Below, one piece after another: positions 9,126-17,496 of a stretch of DNA of 64,000 nt (the stretch's first letter is position 1; each line of letters begins with the position of its first letter). The notes under the pieces were generated by a model. It saw only the letters and a program-made list of their open reading frames with translations, was not told the DNA's origin and made no database searches. The stretch is taken from positions 1,866,001-1,930,000 of the forward strand of contig NZ_JANDBC010000001.1 of assembly GCF_024320785.1 (NCBI RefSeq), given 5' to 3'. Source of the DNA: Gracilimonas sediminicola (GTDB taxonomy: Bacteria; Bacteroidota; Rhodothermia; Balneolales; Balneolaceae). Both the position numbers and the translations under genes were made by a program.

Positions 9126-10828
9126 TGCAGAAGTTATACCCTAAGATTTCATTCCTGCTCATGCTGTTTGCAGGGCTTTCCTTTTCAATACAGGCACAGC
9201 ACGAGCATCATAATATGGCAGGTCATTCCATGAATATGGATACTTCCAAAGCCGTATGGCGCATGCCTCCGATGAACATGGAAATGCCCATGCTGCCCGG
9301 AATGCACAATGAGTTGCCACCAGTTGAACCTTTTATCGCCGGTTTGGGCCTTGCCAAAGAAGATATTCCCTTCGCAAAGCCCCGTGAAATTCTGGAGCTG
9401 GCCGATGGAGATACCGTTGCCTTACAGGCTTCTATTGTCCGACGGAATTTAGAAGGAAAAGATTACGTGATGTATGGCTACAACGGTCAATATCCGGGGC
9501 CGCTGCTGAAAGCACCTCAGAACAGCACCGTGGTGGTAGAATTCAATAACCAGATTGAATTTCCGACTACGGTTCACTGGCACGGGTTAAGGCACGATTA
9601 CCGGTTTGACGGAACCATGTTTTCACAAGATCCGGTGATGATAGGTGAGTCTTTCACTTACGAGTTGTTTTTCAGGGATGCAGGGGTGTACTGGTATCAT
9701 CCTCATGTGCTGGAATATATTCAGCAGGATCTTGGTCTGTATGGGAATATGCTGGTGGCTCCGCCCGAGGAAGATTATTACAATCCGGTGAACCGGGAAG
9801 AAATGCTGATCCTGGATGATATCCTGATTGATGATCAGGGGATGATACCCTGGGGGAAGTCGAGTCCTACTCACGCTCTGATGGGCCGTTTTGGAAATGT
9901 GATGCTGGTGAACGGAAAAACGGATTACAAGCTAAATGTTGACAGAAATGAAGTGCTGCGGTTTTACATCACCAATGTGGCCAACACCCGAACCTTTAAT
10001 ATGGTATTTGAAGGGGCGAAAGTAAAAGTGGTCGGCTCTGACGTCAGCAAGTTTGAGGAGGAAGTGTACACCGAGAACGTGCCAATTGCCGTGGCCGAGC
10101 GCTACATTGTAGAGGTGTTGTATGAGGAGCCAGGGACTTACCCGATCCTGAATTCCATTCAGGCCATCAATCACTTTCGGGGAGAGTTTTATCCTCATAA
10201 GGATACCCTTGGGATGGTGACAGTTTCCAACAAAAAAGCAGAAGAGTCTTTTACCGAAGCGTTCAACACTTTGCGGGTAAATGAAGATGTGAAAAAAGAC
10301 ATCGCCGAGTTTGAGCCTTATTTTGACAAGCCGGTGGACAAAGAGCTGGAGCTTACCGTAGCCGTTAAAAACCTGCCGATCCCCATCATGCAGTCTATGC
10401 AGCTGGACACCGCCTATGTGCCCCACGTGGAATGGAATGACACCATGCCGATGATGAACTGGCTTTCTACCGGGAAACAGGTGGAATGGATTTTACGTGA
10501 CCCTGCAACCGGCAAAAAGAACATGGATATCTACTGGGATTTCAAGAAAGGGGATGTCATCAAGCTTCGCATTTTTAATAACCCGGATACTTTTCATCCC
10601 ATGAATCACCCCTTTCACATTCACGGTCAGCGCCACCTGGTGTTGAGTATGGATGGCGTGGAAAACCCCAATATGGTCTGGAAAGACACCTCGATAATCC
10701 CCGTCGGTTCTACGGTGGATTTACTGGTAGAAATGTCGAATCCCGGAAAATGGATGATGCACTGCCATATCGGCGAACACCTGGATGCCGGAATGATGCT
10801 GGGTTTTGAAGTAGGAGAAACTCCCTGA
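9125..10828 (+). CDS. Multicopper oxidase (CueO/PcoA-like)
   Basis: 567 residues with a signal peptide ending SIQAQ, then a His/Met-rich stretch (EHHNMAGHSMNM ... MPPMNMEMPM) of the kind seen in copper-tolerance oxidases. The copper ligands are in place: HWHG (His151, His153), WYHPH (His192, His194), HPMNHPFHIHG (His491 to His500) and HCHIGEH (His546, Cys547, His548, His552). Enzymes of this family oxidise Cu(I) or other substrates with reduction of O2 to water in the periplasm. It is coupled to the preceding unknown gene by TAATG. A copper-detoxification role is likely but not proven. Confidence 0.95.
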   Translation: MQKLYPKISFLLMLFAGLSFSIQAQHEHHNMAGHSMNMDTSKAVWRMPPMNMEMPMLPGMHNELPPVEPFIAGLGLAKEDIPFAKPREILELADGDTVALQASIVRRNLEGKDYVMYGYNGQYPGPLLKAPQNSTVVVEFNNQIEFPTTVHWHGLRHDYRFDGTMFSQDPVMIGESFTYELFFRDAGVYWYHPHVLEYIQQDLGLYGNMLVAPPEEDYYNPVNREEMLILDDILIDDQGMIPWGKSSPTHALMGRFGNVMLVNGKTDYKLNVDRNEVLRFYITNVANTRTFNMVFEGAKVKVVGSDVSKFEEEVYTENVPIAVAERYIVEVLYEEPGTYPILNSIQAINHFRGEFYPHKDTLGMVTVSNKKAEESFTEAFNTLRVNEDVKKDIAEFEPYFDKPVDKELELTVAVKNLPIPIMQSMQLDTAYVPHVEWNDTMPMMNWLSTGKQVEWILRDPATGKKNMDIYWDFKKGDVIKLRIFNNPDTFHPMNHPFHIHGQRHLVLSMDGVENPNMVWKDTSIIPVGSTVDLLVEMSNPGKWMMHCHIGEHLDAGMMLGFEVGETP

Positions 10829-10856
10829 TAAATCGAGCGGAATGCAAAATAGGCTA

Positions 10857-10902
10857 CACTTGAACATTCAATGTTGAATGTTCGATATTCAATGTTCAAG
10901 TG
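10857..10902. repeat. Palindromic intergenic repeat, possible terminator of the oxidase operon
   Basis: Perfect 12-bp arms (CACTTGAACATT at 10857-10868 and its complement at 10891-10902) flank a core of AATGTTGAATGTT type. It belongs to the TTGAATGTT repeat family scattered through the window. There is no T-run, so termination is only a possibility. Confidence 0.75.
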
Positions 10903-10952
10903 ACCCGCGATGCCTAAAAAATCGAAGCTCAAAGCCAATACCCGATTTGAGA

Positions 10953-11177
10953 ATGAAAATCATTGAAGATCCCAATGATAAGCGGATTTACATCCTCAGA
11001 ACTAAGGAGTTATTTGAGCATGAAGCTGTTTATCAGGCGCAAGTAGCAGAGAAGAATAAAGAGTCGGATAGAGTCTTAGAATTGCATGCTGAGGGTAAAA
11101 GCTACCGAGATATTGAAGAAATAACAGGAGTCTCAAAGTCCAAGGTGGGTAACATTGTTAAAAGTAACAGTTCATAG
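10953..11177 (+). CDS. Small helix-turn-helix protein, possibly a remnant
   Basis: 74 residues from the ATG at 10953; the frame extends further upstream only through intergenic repeat sequence. The C-terminal part (VLELHAEGKSYRDIEEITGVSKSKVGNIVK) is a typical resolvase/recombinase-type helix-turn-helix. The N-terminal half is helical and charged. It could be a small DNA-binding protein or the surviving C-terminus of a larger mobile-element protein; the upstream repeat junction favours the second. It lies at the left edge of the AT-rich cassette ending at tRNA-Arg. Confidence 0.5.
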   Translation: MKIIEDPNDKRIYILRTKELFEHEAVYQAQVAEKNKESDRVLELHAEGKSYRDIEEITGVSKSKVGNIVKSNSS

Positions 11178-11336
11178 CTGTCCATGCCTATTTAGGTATG
11201 GGCATTTGGACGTGGACAGTAAGGTTTAAGGGTCAATTAAGTTGTATAAACTTGTTTTTATTTAAATAGGGTTTATATTATATGTTAGTTTTTAAATGCT
11301 TACATACTTTTATTGTAATTAGCTAGCGGAGAAAAA

Positions 11337-11828
11337 ATGAGTGATGCTAAATCGGGGGATGCTAAATCGGGGGATGCTAAATCGGGGGATGCTAAATCGG
11401 GGGATGCTAAATCGGGGGATGCTAAATCGGGGGATGCTAAATCGGAGGAGGCAAAATCGGGTGAGTCTTCCTTTAAAGGAATGTTTAGTCGTCTTAGTGT
11501 TAATGACAAGCTATCAGAATCATTAAAATTTCAAATTAGTTTACTGGAAAATAGGTTTCTTAGGATTGTTATAAGTATTGGATTAGCTTTTTTAATATTA
11601 AAAACTATTGATACCTCATACGAGACATCTTACTTGAAAGGAAGGCAAGAGTCTTTTGAGCAGGCAGTTCAAGTGCTTCTTGATGATAGAGACGTTTTAA
11701 TAGAAGAATTAAATGACGAAAATTTTCAATTAAAAGAGGAGATTCTTAGCCTTAAAAAACTAAGATTAGAGAACGATAGCCTAAAATTAGAATTGAAAAC
11801 ATATAAAAATAAACATCATGGGAATTAA
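11337..11828 (+). CDS. DAKSG-repeat, membrane-anchored coiled-coil protein
   Basis: 163 residues; I know no family for it. A good SD-like GCGGAG precedes the ATG. Residues 3-42 are about eight tandem copies of a five-residue unit (DAKSG, the last two degenerate), predicted disordered. A hydrophobic helix (about 71-85, IVISIGLAFLIL) follows, then a long Glu/Leu/Lys coiled coil (about 95-160). The gene is AT-rich, unlike its neighbours, and its end overlaps the next gene by 11 bp. With the DUF6602 nuclease gene it forms a three-gene operon. A membrane sensor or effector role in a defence-like cassette is inference. Confidence 0.8.
   Translation: MSDAKSGDAKSGDAKSGDAKSGDAKSGDAKSGDAKSEEAKSGESSFKGMFSRLSVNDKLSESLKFQISLLENRFLRIVISIGLAFLILKTIDTSYETSYLKGRQESFEQAVQVLLDDRDVLIEELNDENFQLKEEILSLKKLRLENDSLKLELKTYKNKHHGN
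11343..11462 (+). repeat. 15-bp minisatellite in coding sequence
   Basis: Six perfect copies of GATGCTAAATCGGGG, one copy with a single change and one degenerate copy (11448-11462), all in frame. Because 15 is a multiple of three, changes in copy number would change the repeat length without a frameshift. Confidence 0.97.
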
Positions 11829-12024
11829 AATTGGAAACATCGACATCGCTAATGCTATAATTGAGCTAGAATTTCAAACAAAGATCAATACAATAATTAT
11901 TGAAAATATTTTGAATCAAACTCAACATAATATGACATCAGGTGATATTAAAGATATTAGAAGAAAGGCTGCTGATGCTATTAATGAAAAGTATGGAGCT
12001 AATACTATCACTTTAAATGATTAG
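11818..12024 (+). CDS. Small protein of unknown function in the DUF6602 cassette
   Basis: 68 residues, AT-rich, not recognised. The N-terminal half is hydrophobic/amphipathic (IGNIDIANAIIELEFQTKINTIIIENIL) and the C-terminal half is a charged helix (DIKDIRRKAADAINEKYG). It overlaps the end of the DAKSG-repeat gene by 11 bp and stops 8 bp before the DUF6602 gene, so the three are probably translated together. It could be a regulatory partner (antitoxin- or adaptor-like); nothing in the sequence settles this. Confidence 0.65.
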   Translation: MGIKIGNIDIANAIIELEFQTKINTIIIENILNQTQHNMTSGDIKDIRRKAADAINEKYGANTITLND

Positions 12025-12032
12025 CTTTAGTT

Positions 12033-13247
12033 ATGCTTAAAGAGCATTTAGAAGCAGTAGAAAAGGCTATACAGTTTAAAGCAAAGATTGCTTCAAATGC
12101 TGGGCACTCTTTACATAAAGGTACGCCTAGAGAAATTTTTATTCGAGAATTTTTGGAGGAACATCTAGGTAGTAATATAAATATTGGTACAGGTGAGATT
12201 ATAGATGCGAATTCATATTCAGGCGAGATAAGAAATCAAGTAGATATACTATTATATCGAAGTGATTATCCAAAATTATCCTTTGGTGGAGGCATTAATG
12301 CATTTCTTATTGAATCCATTATCTCTACAATCGAAGTAAAATCTATAATAACCAAGGAAGGTCTTGAGCAGGCAATAAAAGCTACCAAAAGACATAAACA
12401 ACTTGAAAGGAATTTAAATTTCAATATAAAAGCCGGATATATACCTCCATCATGCTTTAGTTATTTAGTCGCTTATGACGGTCCTAAAAACCTAAGTACT
12501 ATATATAATTGGTTAATTGATATTAATAAAGATTACAATGTAGCCTACAATCAAAATTTACCAATTGATATAAAAGACAGAACAAAAATTATAAACCCAA
12601 GTATTGATGGGATATTTGTTCTTGGTAAGGGGTTTATATATTTCAACAACTCATTGATATCAGTGCTTAGGGATGAGCAATTAGAAAAGAACAAAGATAA
12701 AAAGTGGGTTATAGTTGAGCAAGAATCTAATAATTTACTTCCTCTATTTCTCTTCTTAACGAGTGCTATAAGTGGGTTTGAAAAATCAAGCTTTAGCGCT
12801 TATAAGTATTTAAAGCACTTAAGAATTGATAATATAGAATTAGGTGATGGTAGCTCTGAGAAACTTAAATTATTATCTAAAAGTAAACTGGATCCAACAA
12901 AAGTAACTATAGATCTTGCGAATTGCTTTGGACTTTGGAATCAAGACTACTTAGTAGACGAAAAAAGTATTAATTTAAATATAGATAGACTTAAAGAGGC
13001 AGAATCTGGTGCGTTTTTAGTAGAGTTACCTCTGCACCCTTTTAATGTAAATAGAGATTTAAAATTTCTTATTCCAGAATTAGAGAGAAAGGAGGTTATT
13101 GAGGTTGAGGGTTTTTATTTACAAAATAGAATCGAGGTAAATTTAGTAGCTAAACTAATCTCAAAAAAAGTACCTAGTACTCACTCTCAACTTGCTTCTA
13201 AAGAATTAGAGCCACCTTTTTATTCAATAATCTTGAATAAATTATAA
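12033..13247 (+). CDS. DUF6602-domain protein, PD-(D/E)XK-like nuclease
   Basis: 404 residues, AT-rich. The N-terminal 120 residues fit the DUF6602 pattern: GTPREIFIREFLEEHL, then NIGTGEIID, then QVDILLY, then STIEVKS. Asp71, Glu101 and Lys103 form a D...ExK arrangement like that of PD-(D/E)XK nucleases, with Glu34/Glu39 upstream. The rest (about 130-404) has no recognised domain. DUF6602 proteins often occur in accessory regions. Here the gene ends a three-gene cassette beside tRNA-Arg, so an anti-phage nuclease role is plausible but unproven. Confidence 0.8.
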   Translation: MLKEHLEAVEKAIQFKAKIASNAGHSLHKGTPREIFIREFLEEHLGSNINIGTGEIIDANSYSGEIRNQVDILLYRSDYPKLSFGGGINAFLIESIISTIEVKSIITKEGLEQAIKATKRHKQLERNLNFNIKAGYIPPSCFSYLVAYDGPKNLSTIYNWLIDINKDYNVAYNQNLPIDIKDRTKIINPSIDGIFVLGKGFIYFNNSLISVLRDEQLEKNKDKKWVIVEQESNNLLPLFLFLTSAISGFEKSSFSAYKYLKHLRIDNIELGDGSSEKLKLLSKSKLDPTKVTIDLANCFGLWNQDYLVDEKSINLNIDRLKEAESGAFLVELPLHPFNVNRDLKFLIPELERKEVIEVEGFYLQNRIEVNLVAKLISKKVPSTHSQLASKELEPPFYSIILNKL

Positions 13248-13330
13248 TGGAAAATTTTACTTATACCTGTACCCATACAGCATAAATTTTCTTAAGTCAT
13301 TTATTAATAATTACATATTATATTAATAAG

Positions 13331-13403
13331 TAACCCCGCCGGGAATCGAACCCAGATCTAGGACTTAGGAGGTCCCTATTCTATCCAATTGAACTACAGG
13401 GTC
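13331..13403 (-). tRNA. tRNA-Arg(CCT)
   Basis: Read on the minus strand: acceptor GACCCTG pairs with CGGGGTT, the anticodon loop is CTCCTAA (anticodon CCT, codon AGG), and the T-loop is TTCGATT with a CTGGG/CCCGG stem. CCA is not encoded. Its 3' end faces the AT-rich DUF6602 cassette, a usual arrangement for integrated elements. Confidence 0.95.
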
Positions 13404-13513
13404 GGTTTAGCCTGAACAATCATTCCTGAAAATATACGTACCTAAACGTAACTAATCAGCTTCAGGCAAGTAGAAGTTCACCGATAGTTTACACAAAATA
13501 TAATTCGATAGGG

Positions 13514-15955
13514 ATGCAAAAGATTTCCGTTCTTTTTCTATTTATGGTACTGGCCGGTACTGTTCAGAGTCAGGCACAAACACAAATTACAGGTAAAATA
13601 GTGGATGCGGAAACCGGAGATCCGCTTCCGGCTGCACACATTATTGTGAAGGATACCTACCGGGGAACCATTTCAAACCGGGATGGGGAATTCAGCATCA
13701 TCGTTCGGGAGTTTCCGGTCACACTGGTTGCCCGTTTTATCGGTTTCGAAAGCCAGGAGAAAGTGGTGAACCAGGATTCCGGTCCGGTTGATTTTCTTTT
13801 AAAGCCCTCTGTTGCAACGATGGGAGAAATTGTGGTAACCGGCGAAGACCCGGCCATCGCAATAATGAGGGAAGTCATCCGTAGAAAGAAAACCTGGAGG
13901 GCGAGTCTTGAAACTTATAAGGCCGAAGCTTACACCCGCCAGCAGGTTAAAAATGATACCTCCATTGTCTCCATTTCGGAGAGTATATCCGTGGCGTATT
14001 GGGATAAGGAGCGTGGCTCCCGCGAGGTGCTCAAATCCAAGCGGCAAACAGCCAACATTGACGCCGCTGATAACTTTGCCGGGGTCAGTTACCTTCCCAA
14101 CTTTTATGATGATAATCTGGATATAGCCGGCTTTGACATGGTGGGCGTCACTAACCCGGATGCGTTAAAGTATTATGAGTTTCAGCTTGAAGATATTCAG
14201 TCGCTGGATGGACAGGTTGTGTATGAGCTGTCTGTGACTTCAGATCGAAAACTGCAGCCACTTTTTGAAGGAACCATTTTTGTGTTGGGTGAAGAGTATG
14301 CTTTGCTTGAAGTAGATTTAAAACCGAACTCCGTTGTGGTGTTCCCCCCGCCGGTGCAGGATTTCAACCTTACCTATTCTCAGCAGTTCAGCAATTTTGG
14401 CGGAGATTATTGGCTCCCGGTTGATGTACGCATTGAAGGGTTGATTGAAGTGGGACTGGTCGGCTTACGATTTCCCCCCATTGGGTTTAAGCAGGTGGCG
14501 AAGATGAATAATTACGAGGTGAATTTAGATCTTCCGGATTCGCTATTCAAAAAAGAGAACAGGTTCACTGTTGATTCTACCACCATCAATTCCGGCGATT
14601 CTCTTTTTGTGAATGAAATTGACATCATCCCGCTGGATACCCAGGAAGAAATGGCTTATGAAAAAGTGGACAGCAACGCCACCCTTGAAAAAGCATTTAA
14701 GCCCACCGGTTTCTTTACCCGCTTTATTGACTGGGAAGAGGAAACGGAATCAGATGGATCATCAACCACGGTAAGTGCCGGCAGTTCGGGCAACTCAGGC
14801 GGTAATAATGGTTCCTTCTTTACTAAACTGACTCGTAATCTGAGTCCACAGGCGAGGTTTAACCGTGTGGATGTTTTTTACGGCGGTATCAAACATGAAA
14901 GACGATATGCAGATAACCGGCTGTCATCAGAAGTTTTTGGCGGGTACAGTACCGGGTATGGCGATGGCACTTTCTCGTACGGGGCAAAAATGGGATGGTG
15001 GCCGCTTAAGAAAACCCGAAGGTTTGCGATGTCGCTGGCCTATAGCGCAACCACAAAAACCCGCTACAACTCCGACATGTACATGCCTTTAATGACCAGC
15101 ATCCCCAATCTATTCGGCTACGCTGATTATTTTGATTATTACAGGAATGAAGGAATTGATTTCGTGGCTGCATATCGCCCAAGCGGAGTGAATGGTTCCA
15201 TCCGCCTTAATTATATGTATGAAAATCACGAAGCCATTAATTACAGCAACAGTTATGATATAGTCGGAAGAGACTTAATACAACGCCCCAACAGCTATAT
15301 CGATGAAGGAACGTTGAGTGCAGTCAGGCTGACTTTCAGTAATGGAGAGGATAGAAAAGCGTTGGGTGCTATCGGGGCAGATGATTTCTCCATTAGTGTA
15401 GAACAGTCGGCGAAAGCAATCGGAAGCAGTTGGGATTATACCCGGTTCAAGATTGATCTGTATCGCAGGTATGAAACCTTTTATCAACGCCGGTTCTTCC
15501 CGAATACGCTGGACATGAGATTGAACGCCGGAACCTATATCGGAGATTTGCCCATCCAAAAAAATGAGGCGCTTGATGTAGCCCTGGGCGTTGTCACTCC
15601 ATTTGGGGCATTCCGGGCCAAGCGATTTATTCCTTATGAGGGAGCGAGCTATGTATCGCTTAATGCCGAGCACAACTTTAAGAGCGTACCGCTGGAAATG
15701 CTGGGGTGGAGAAAGGCCACTCAAACCGGGCTTAGCATTATCGCTTTTGGAGGAATCGGACGAACGTGGGTGCAGCAGGAGCAGGTGGATGAATTCAATA
15801 CCCGTTACGGATTCCCTCCGGTTACTACCGACGACTGGCACATGGAAGCAGGACTTTCCCTGAGTAATATATTTAATCTCTTCCGCGCCGATGTTGCCTA
15901 TCGTATTGACAACCCTGGAGTGTATGTGGGCATAAGCGTTGCAAGGTTCTTCTAA
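13514..15955 (+). CDS. DUF5686 / carboxypeptidase-regulatory-like outer-membrane protein
   Basis: 813 residues with a signal peptide ending SQAQ. Residues about 24-100 form a CarboxypepD_reg-like beta-sandwich (ITGKIVDAETGDPLPAAHIIVKDT ... GFES), which is common at the N-terminus of Bacteroidota outer-membrane proteins. The rest fits DUF5686, with a C-terminal beta-barrel ending in an aromatic Phe (VARFF), as expected for outer-membrane insertion. A Ser/Gly-rich linker lies near residue 420. No SusD or TonB-box partner is adjacent. The function is unknown; the family is typical of Bacteroidota and relatives. Confidence 0.88.
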   Translation: MQKISVLFLFMVLAGTVQSQAQTQITGKIVDAETGDPLPAAHIIVKDTYRGTISNRDGEFSIIVREFPVTLVARFIGFESQEKVVNQDSGPVDFLLKPSVATMGEIVVTGEDPAIAIMREVIRRKKTWRASLETYKAEAYTRQQVKNDTSIVSISESISVAYWDKERGSREVLKSKRQTANIDAADNFAGVSYLPNFYDDNLDIAGFDMVGVTNPDALKYYEFQLEDIQSLDGQVVYELSVTSDRKLQPLFEGTIFVLGEEYALLEVDLKPNSVVVFPPPVQDFNLTYSQQFSNFGGDYWLPVDVRIEGLIEVGLVGLRFPPIGFKQVAKMNNYEVNLDLPDSLFKKENRFTVDSTTINSGDSLFVNEIDIIPLDTQEEMAYEKVDSNATLEKAFKPTGFFTRFIDWEEETESDGSSTTVSAGSSGNSGGNNGSFFTKLTRNLSPQARFNRVDVFYGGIKHERRYADNRLSSEVFGGYSTGYGDGTFSYGAKMGWWPLKKTRRFAMSLAYSATTKTRYNSDMYMPLMTSIPNLFGYADYFDYYRNEGIDFVAAYRPSGVNGSIRLNYMYENHEAINYSNSYDIVGRDLIQRPNSYIDEGTLSAVRLTFSNGEDRKALGAIGADDFSISVEQSAKAIGSSWDYTRFKIDLYRRYETFYQRRFFPNTLDMRLNAGTYIGDLPIQKNEALDVALGVVTPFGAFRAKRFIPYEGASYVSLNAEHNFKSVPLEMLGWRKATQTGLSIIAFGGIGRTWVQQEQVDEFNTRYGFPPVTTDDWHMEAGLSLSNIFNLFRADVAYRIDNPGVYVGISVARFF

Positions 15956-16143
15956 TACAAGTTTTGGTTTTTGTTTTCAGTGGGTTGTCTGATTTCAAGA
16001 ACCTCCAAGCTTCCGGAGGACCTTGGAGCGTTCGCTGGCTTGATAGAAGCTTACATCAATCTAACCCCTTACCCGCAACGCTTCCAGGACCTGCGGACGC
16101 TGAAAGGTTGCTCCCGGAGCTATTTGTGTAAAAATCACCCCAA

Positions 16144-16178
16144 TAAAAAAAGGCTCGCTGCATAAGCAACGAGCCTTA
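16144..16178 (-). terminator. Rho-independent terminator of the OmpA/TSP3 gene
   Basis: Inverted repeat AAGGCTCG / CGAGCCTT around 16150-16177 with a 12-nt loop. On the minus strand it is followed by a U-run (A-run 16144-16151). It lies just after the OmpA stop. Confidence 0.88.
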
Positions 16179-16205
16179 AATTTGTTGTCTGAAAATCAGC
16201 TCAGA

Positions 16206-17111
16206 TTACATTCCCGGCTGGTATTTCAGGGTGCTGACAGGATGTGATTCTGCACGTCGGTTTCTTTCGCAACCGGGTGTGTTGGCATCCATTTCAGCTT
16301 CGGTACACTCAACAGGAGCTTTTCCTAAACCACGAGATTCGATGCGGTCTTCAGAAATGCCGTTTTCTGTGTAGAAGTCTACAACAGAAGTTGCACGTCG
16401 AAGGCTGAGTCGTAAGTTATACTGATCGCCACCCACGTGGTCAGTGTAAGCGTCAACGCGTACACGGAAGGCAGGAGCGTCTTTAAGAACTTCAACATTA
16501 TCCATCAGTGCTTCAGCTGCATCAGCTCGGATGTTAGAGCGGTCAAAGTCGAAGTTGATAGTAGTGAAAGAATCTTCAGTCAGGTAAACAGGGTCGCTGT
16601 CGTCGGTAGGGTTGGTACCCATATCGATTTCCTGCATGTCAGTAAATCCGTCGCCGTCAGAATCTGCGTTGTTAGGATTCGTGCCATGAGTCATTACTTC
16701 ATCATAGTCATTGAGTCCGTCACCGTCAGAGTCGGCATTGTTAGGATCTGTTTCGTGCTCGTTGATTTCATCGCCATCGCTGAGCCCGTCGCCGTCAGAA
16801 TCTGTACTGTTAGGATCGGTGTTATAAGAGTTAACTTCGTCACCGTCACTCAGGCCATCGCCGTCAGTGTCAGAGTTCAGAGGGTCTGTTTCGTAAGTGT
16901 TGATTTCGTCCGCATCAGTAAGTCCGTCGCCATCAGAATCTGCTGAATTAGAATCAGTACCTAATTCTGCTTCTTCGGCATCGGTAAGTCCGTCGCCGTC
17001 AGTGTCTACTGGTTCCTGGACAACTGGTTCGTCAGAACCACAGCCATACTGTACTACGGTACCACCTACTAAGAAAAGTGTGAGAACGAGAAGATGGATA
17101 GTTCGCTTCAT
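16206..17111 (-). CDS. OmpA-family lipoprotein with thrombospondin type-3 calcium-binding repeats
   Basis: 301 residues from the ATG at 17111, which has GGAG upstream; an earlier in-frame ATG at 17132 is less likely. The signal peptide ends at the lipobox QYGC. Residues about 30-165 are roughly six 18-residue thrombospondin type-3 repeats (DSDGDGLTD type), Ca-binding aspartate loops that make a rigid stalk. The C-terminal 110 residues form an OmpA-like peptidoglycan-binding domain (INFDFDRSNI ... DAYTDHVGG ... NLRLSLRRA). It should tether the outer membrane to peptidoglycan. It is transcribed alone. Confidence 0.93.
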   Translation of the reverse strand: MKRTIHLLVLTLFLVGGTVVQYGCGSDEPVVQEPVDTDGDGLTDAEEAELGTDSNSADSDGDGLTDADEINTYETDPLNSDTDGDGLSDGDEVNSYNTDPNSTDSDGDGLSDGDEINEHETDPNNADSDGDGLNDYDEVMTHGTNPNNADSDGDGFTDMQEIDMGTNPTDDSDPVYLTEDSFTTINFDFDRSNIRADAAEALMDNVEVLKDAPAFRVRVDAYTDHVGGDQYNLRLSLRRATSVVDFYTENGISEDRIESRGLGKAPVECTEAEMDANTPGCERNRRAESHPVSTLKYQPGM

Positions 17112-17261
17112 ATTAAGATTTCTCCAATTCAATTAATTATTAGGGTTATAATATACACTATTTTGAATGAAAATAATGATACTGGGGTGTGTATCAAAAG
17201 AAAAATTAGCTAAAAAAAGTTAGCATAAGTTTCATACTACCGGTATCTTTGATATTCGTTT

Positions 17262-17335
17262 GGGGCTATAGCTCAGCTGGCTAGAGCGTCGCGCTGGCAG
17301 CGCGAAGGTCCGGGGTTCGAATCCCCGTAGCTCCA
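17262..17335 (+). tRNA. tRNA-Ala(GGC)
   Basis: Acceptor GGGGCTA pairs with TAGCTCC. The anticodon loop is CTGGCAG (anticodon GGC, codon GCC), with a TCGCG/CGCGA stem and TTCGAAT as T-loop. CCA is not encoded. A terminator follows at once. Confidence 0.97.
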
Positions 17336-17338
17336 CAT

Positions 17339-17371
17339 AAGCCTTTTTCGCTTTGGAAAAGGCTTTTTTTA
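17339..17371 (+). terminator. Terminator of tRNA-Ala
   Basis: Stem AAGCCTTTT / AAAAGGCTT with a 9-nt loop, followed by a T-run (17364-17371), placed four bases after the tRNA. Confidence 0.9.
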
Positions 17372-17496
17372 TGCAACTCAGTAAATTATTTGGGTTTTTA
17401 ATCAGCAGGTTCATAAATATTAGAGTTAACCGGATCGCTTGTTTGTATGCTGCTTATACTTTAAAATGAGCATGATTTATAAAAACGGGAGTTACA

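Noticed and set aside
11300..11509. Minus-strand frame made of SPDLA repeats
   Set aside because: It is the complement of the DAKSG minisatellite and has no start signal; the plus-strand gene explains it.
13331..13403. att-type direct repeat of the tRNA-Arg 3' end at the left of the cassette
   Set aside because: I looked between 10.8 and 11.4 kb and found no copy of the CCCCGCCGGGAATCGAACCC stretch, so no att site is claimed.
16437..17136. Plus-strand frames opposite the OmpA gene
   Set aside because: They are shadows of the Asp/Gly-rich repeats; codon use and domains support the minus-strand gene only.
17232..17414. Minus-strand 60-residue frame
   Set aside because: It lies over tRNA-Ala(GGC) and its terminator and is a translation of them.
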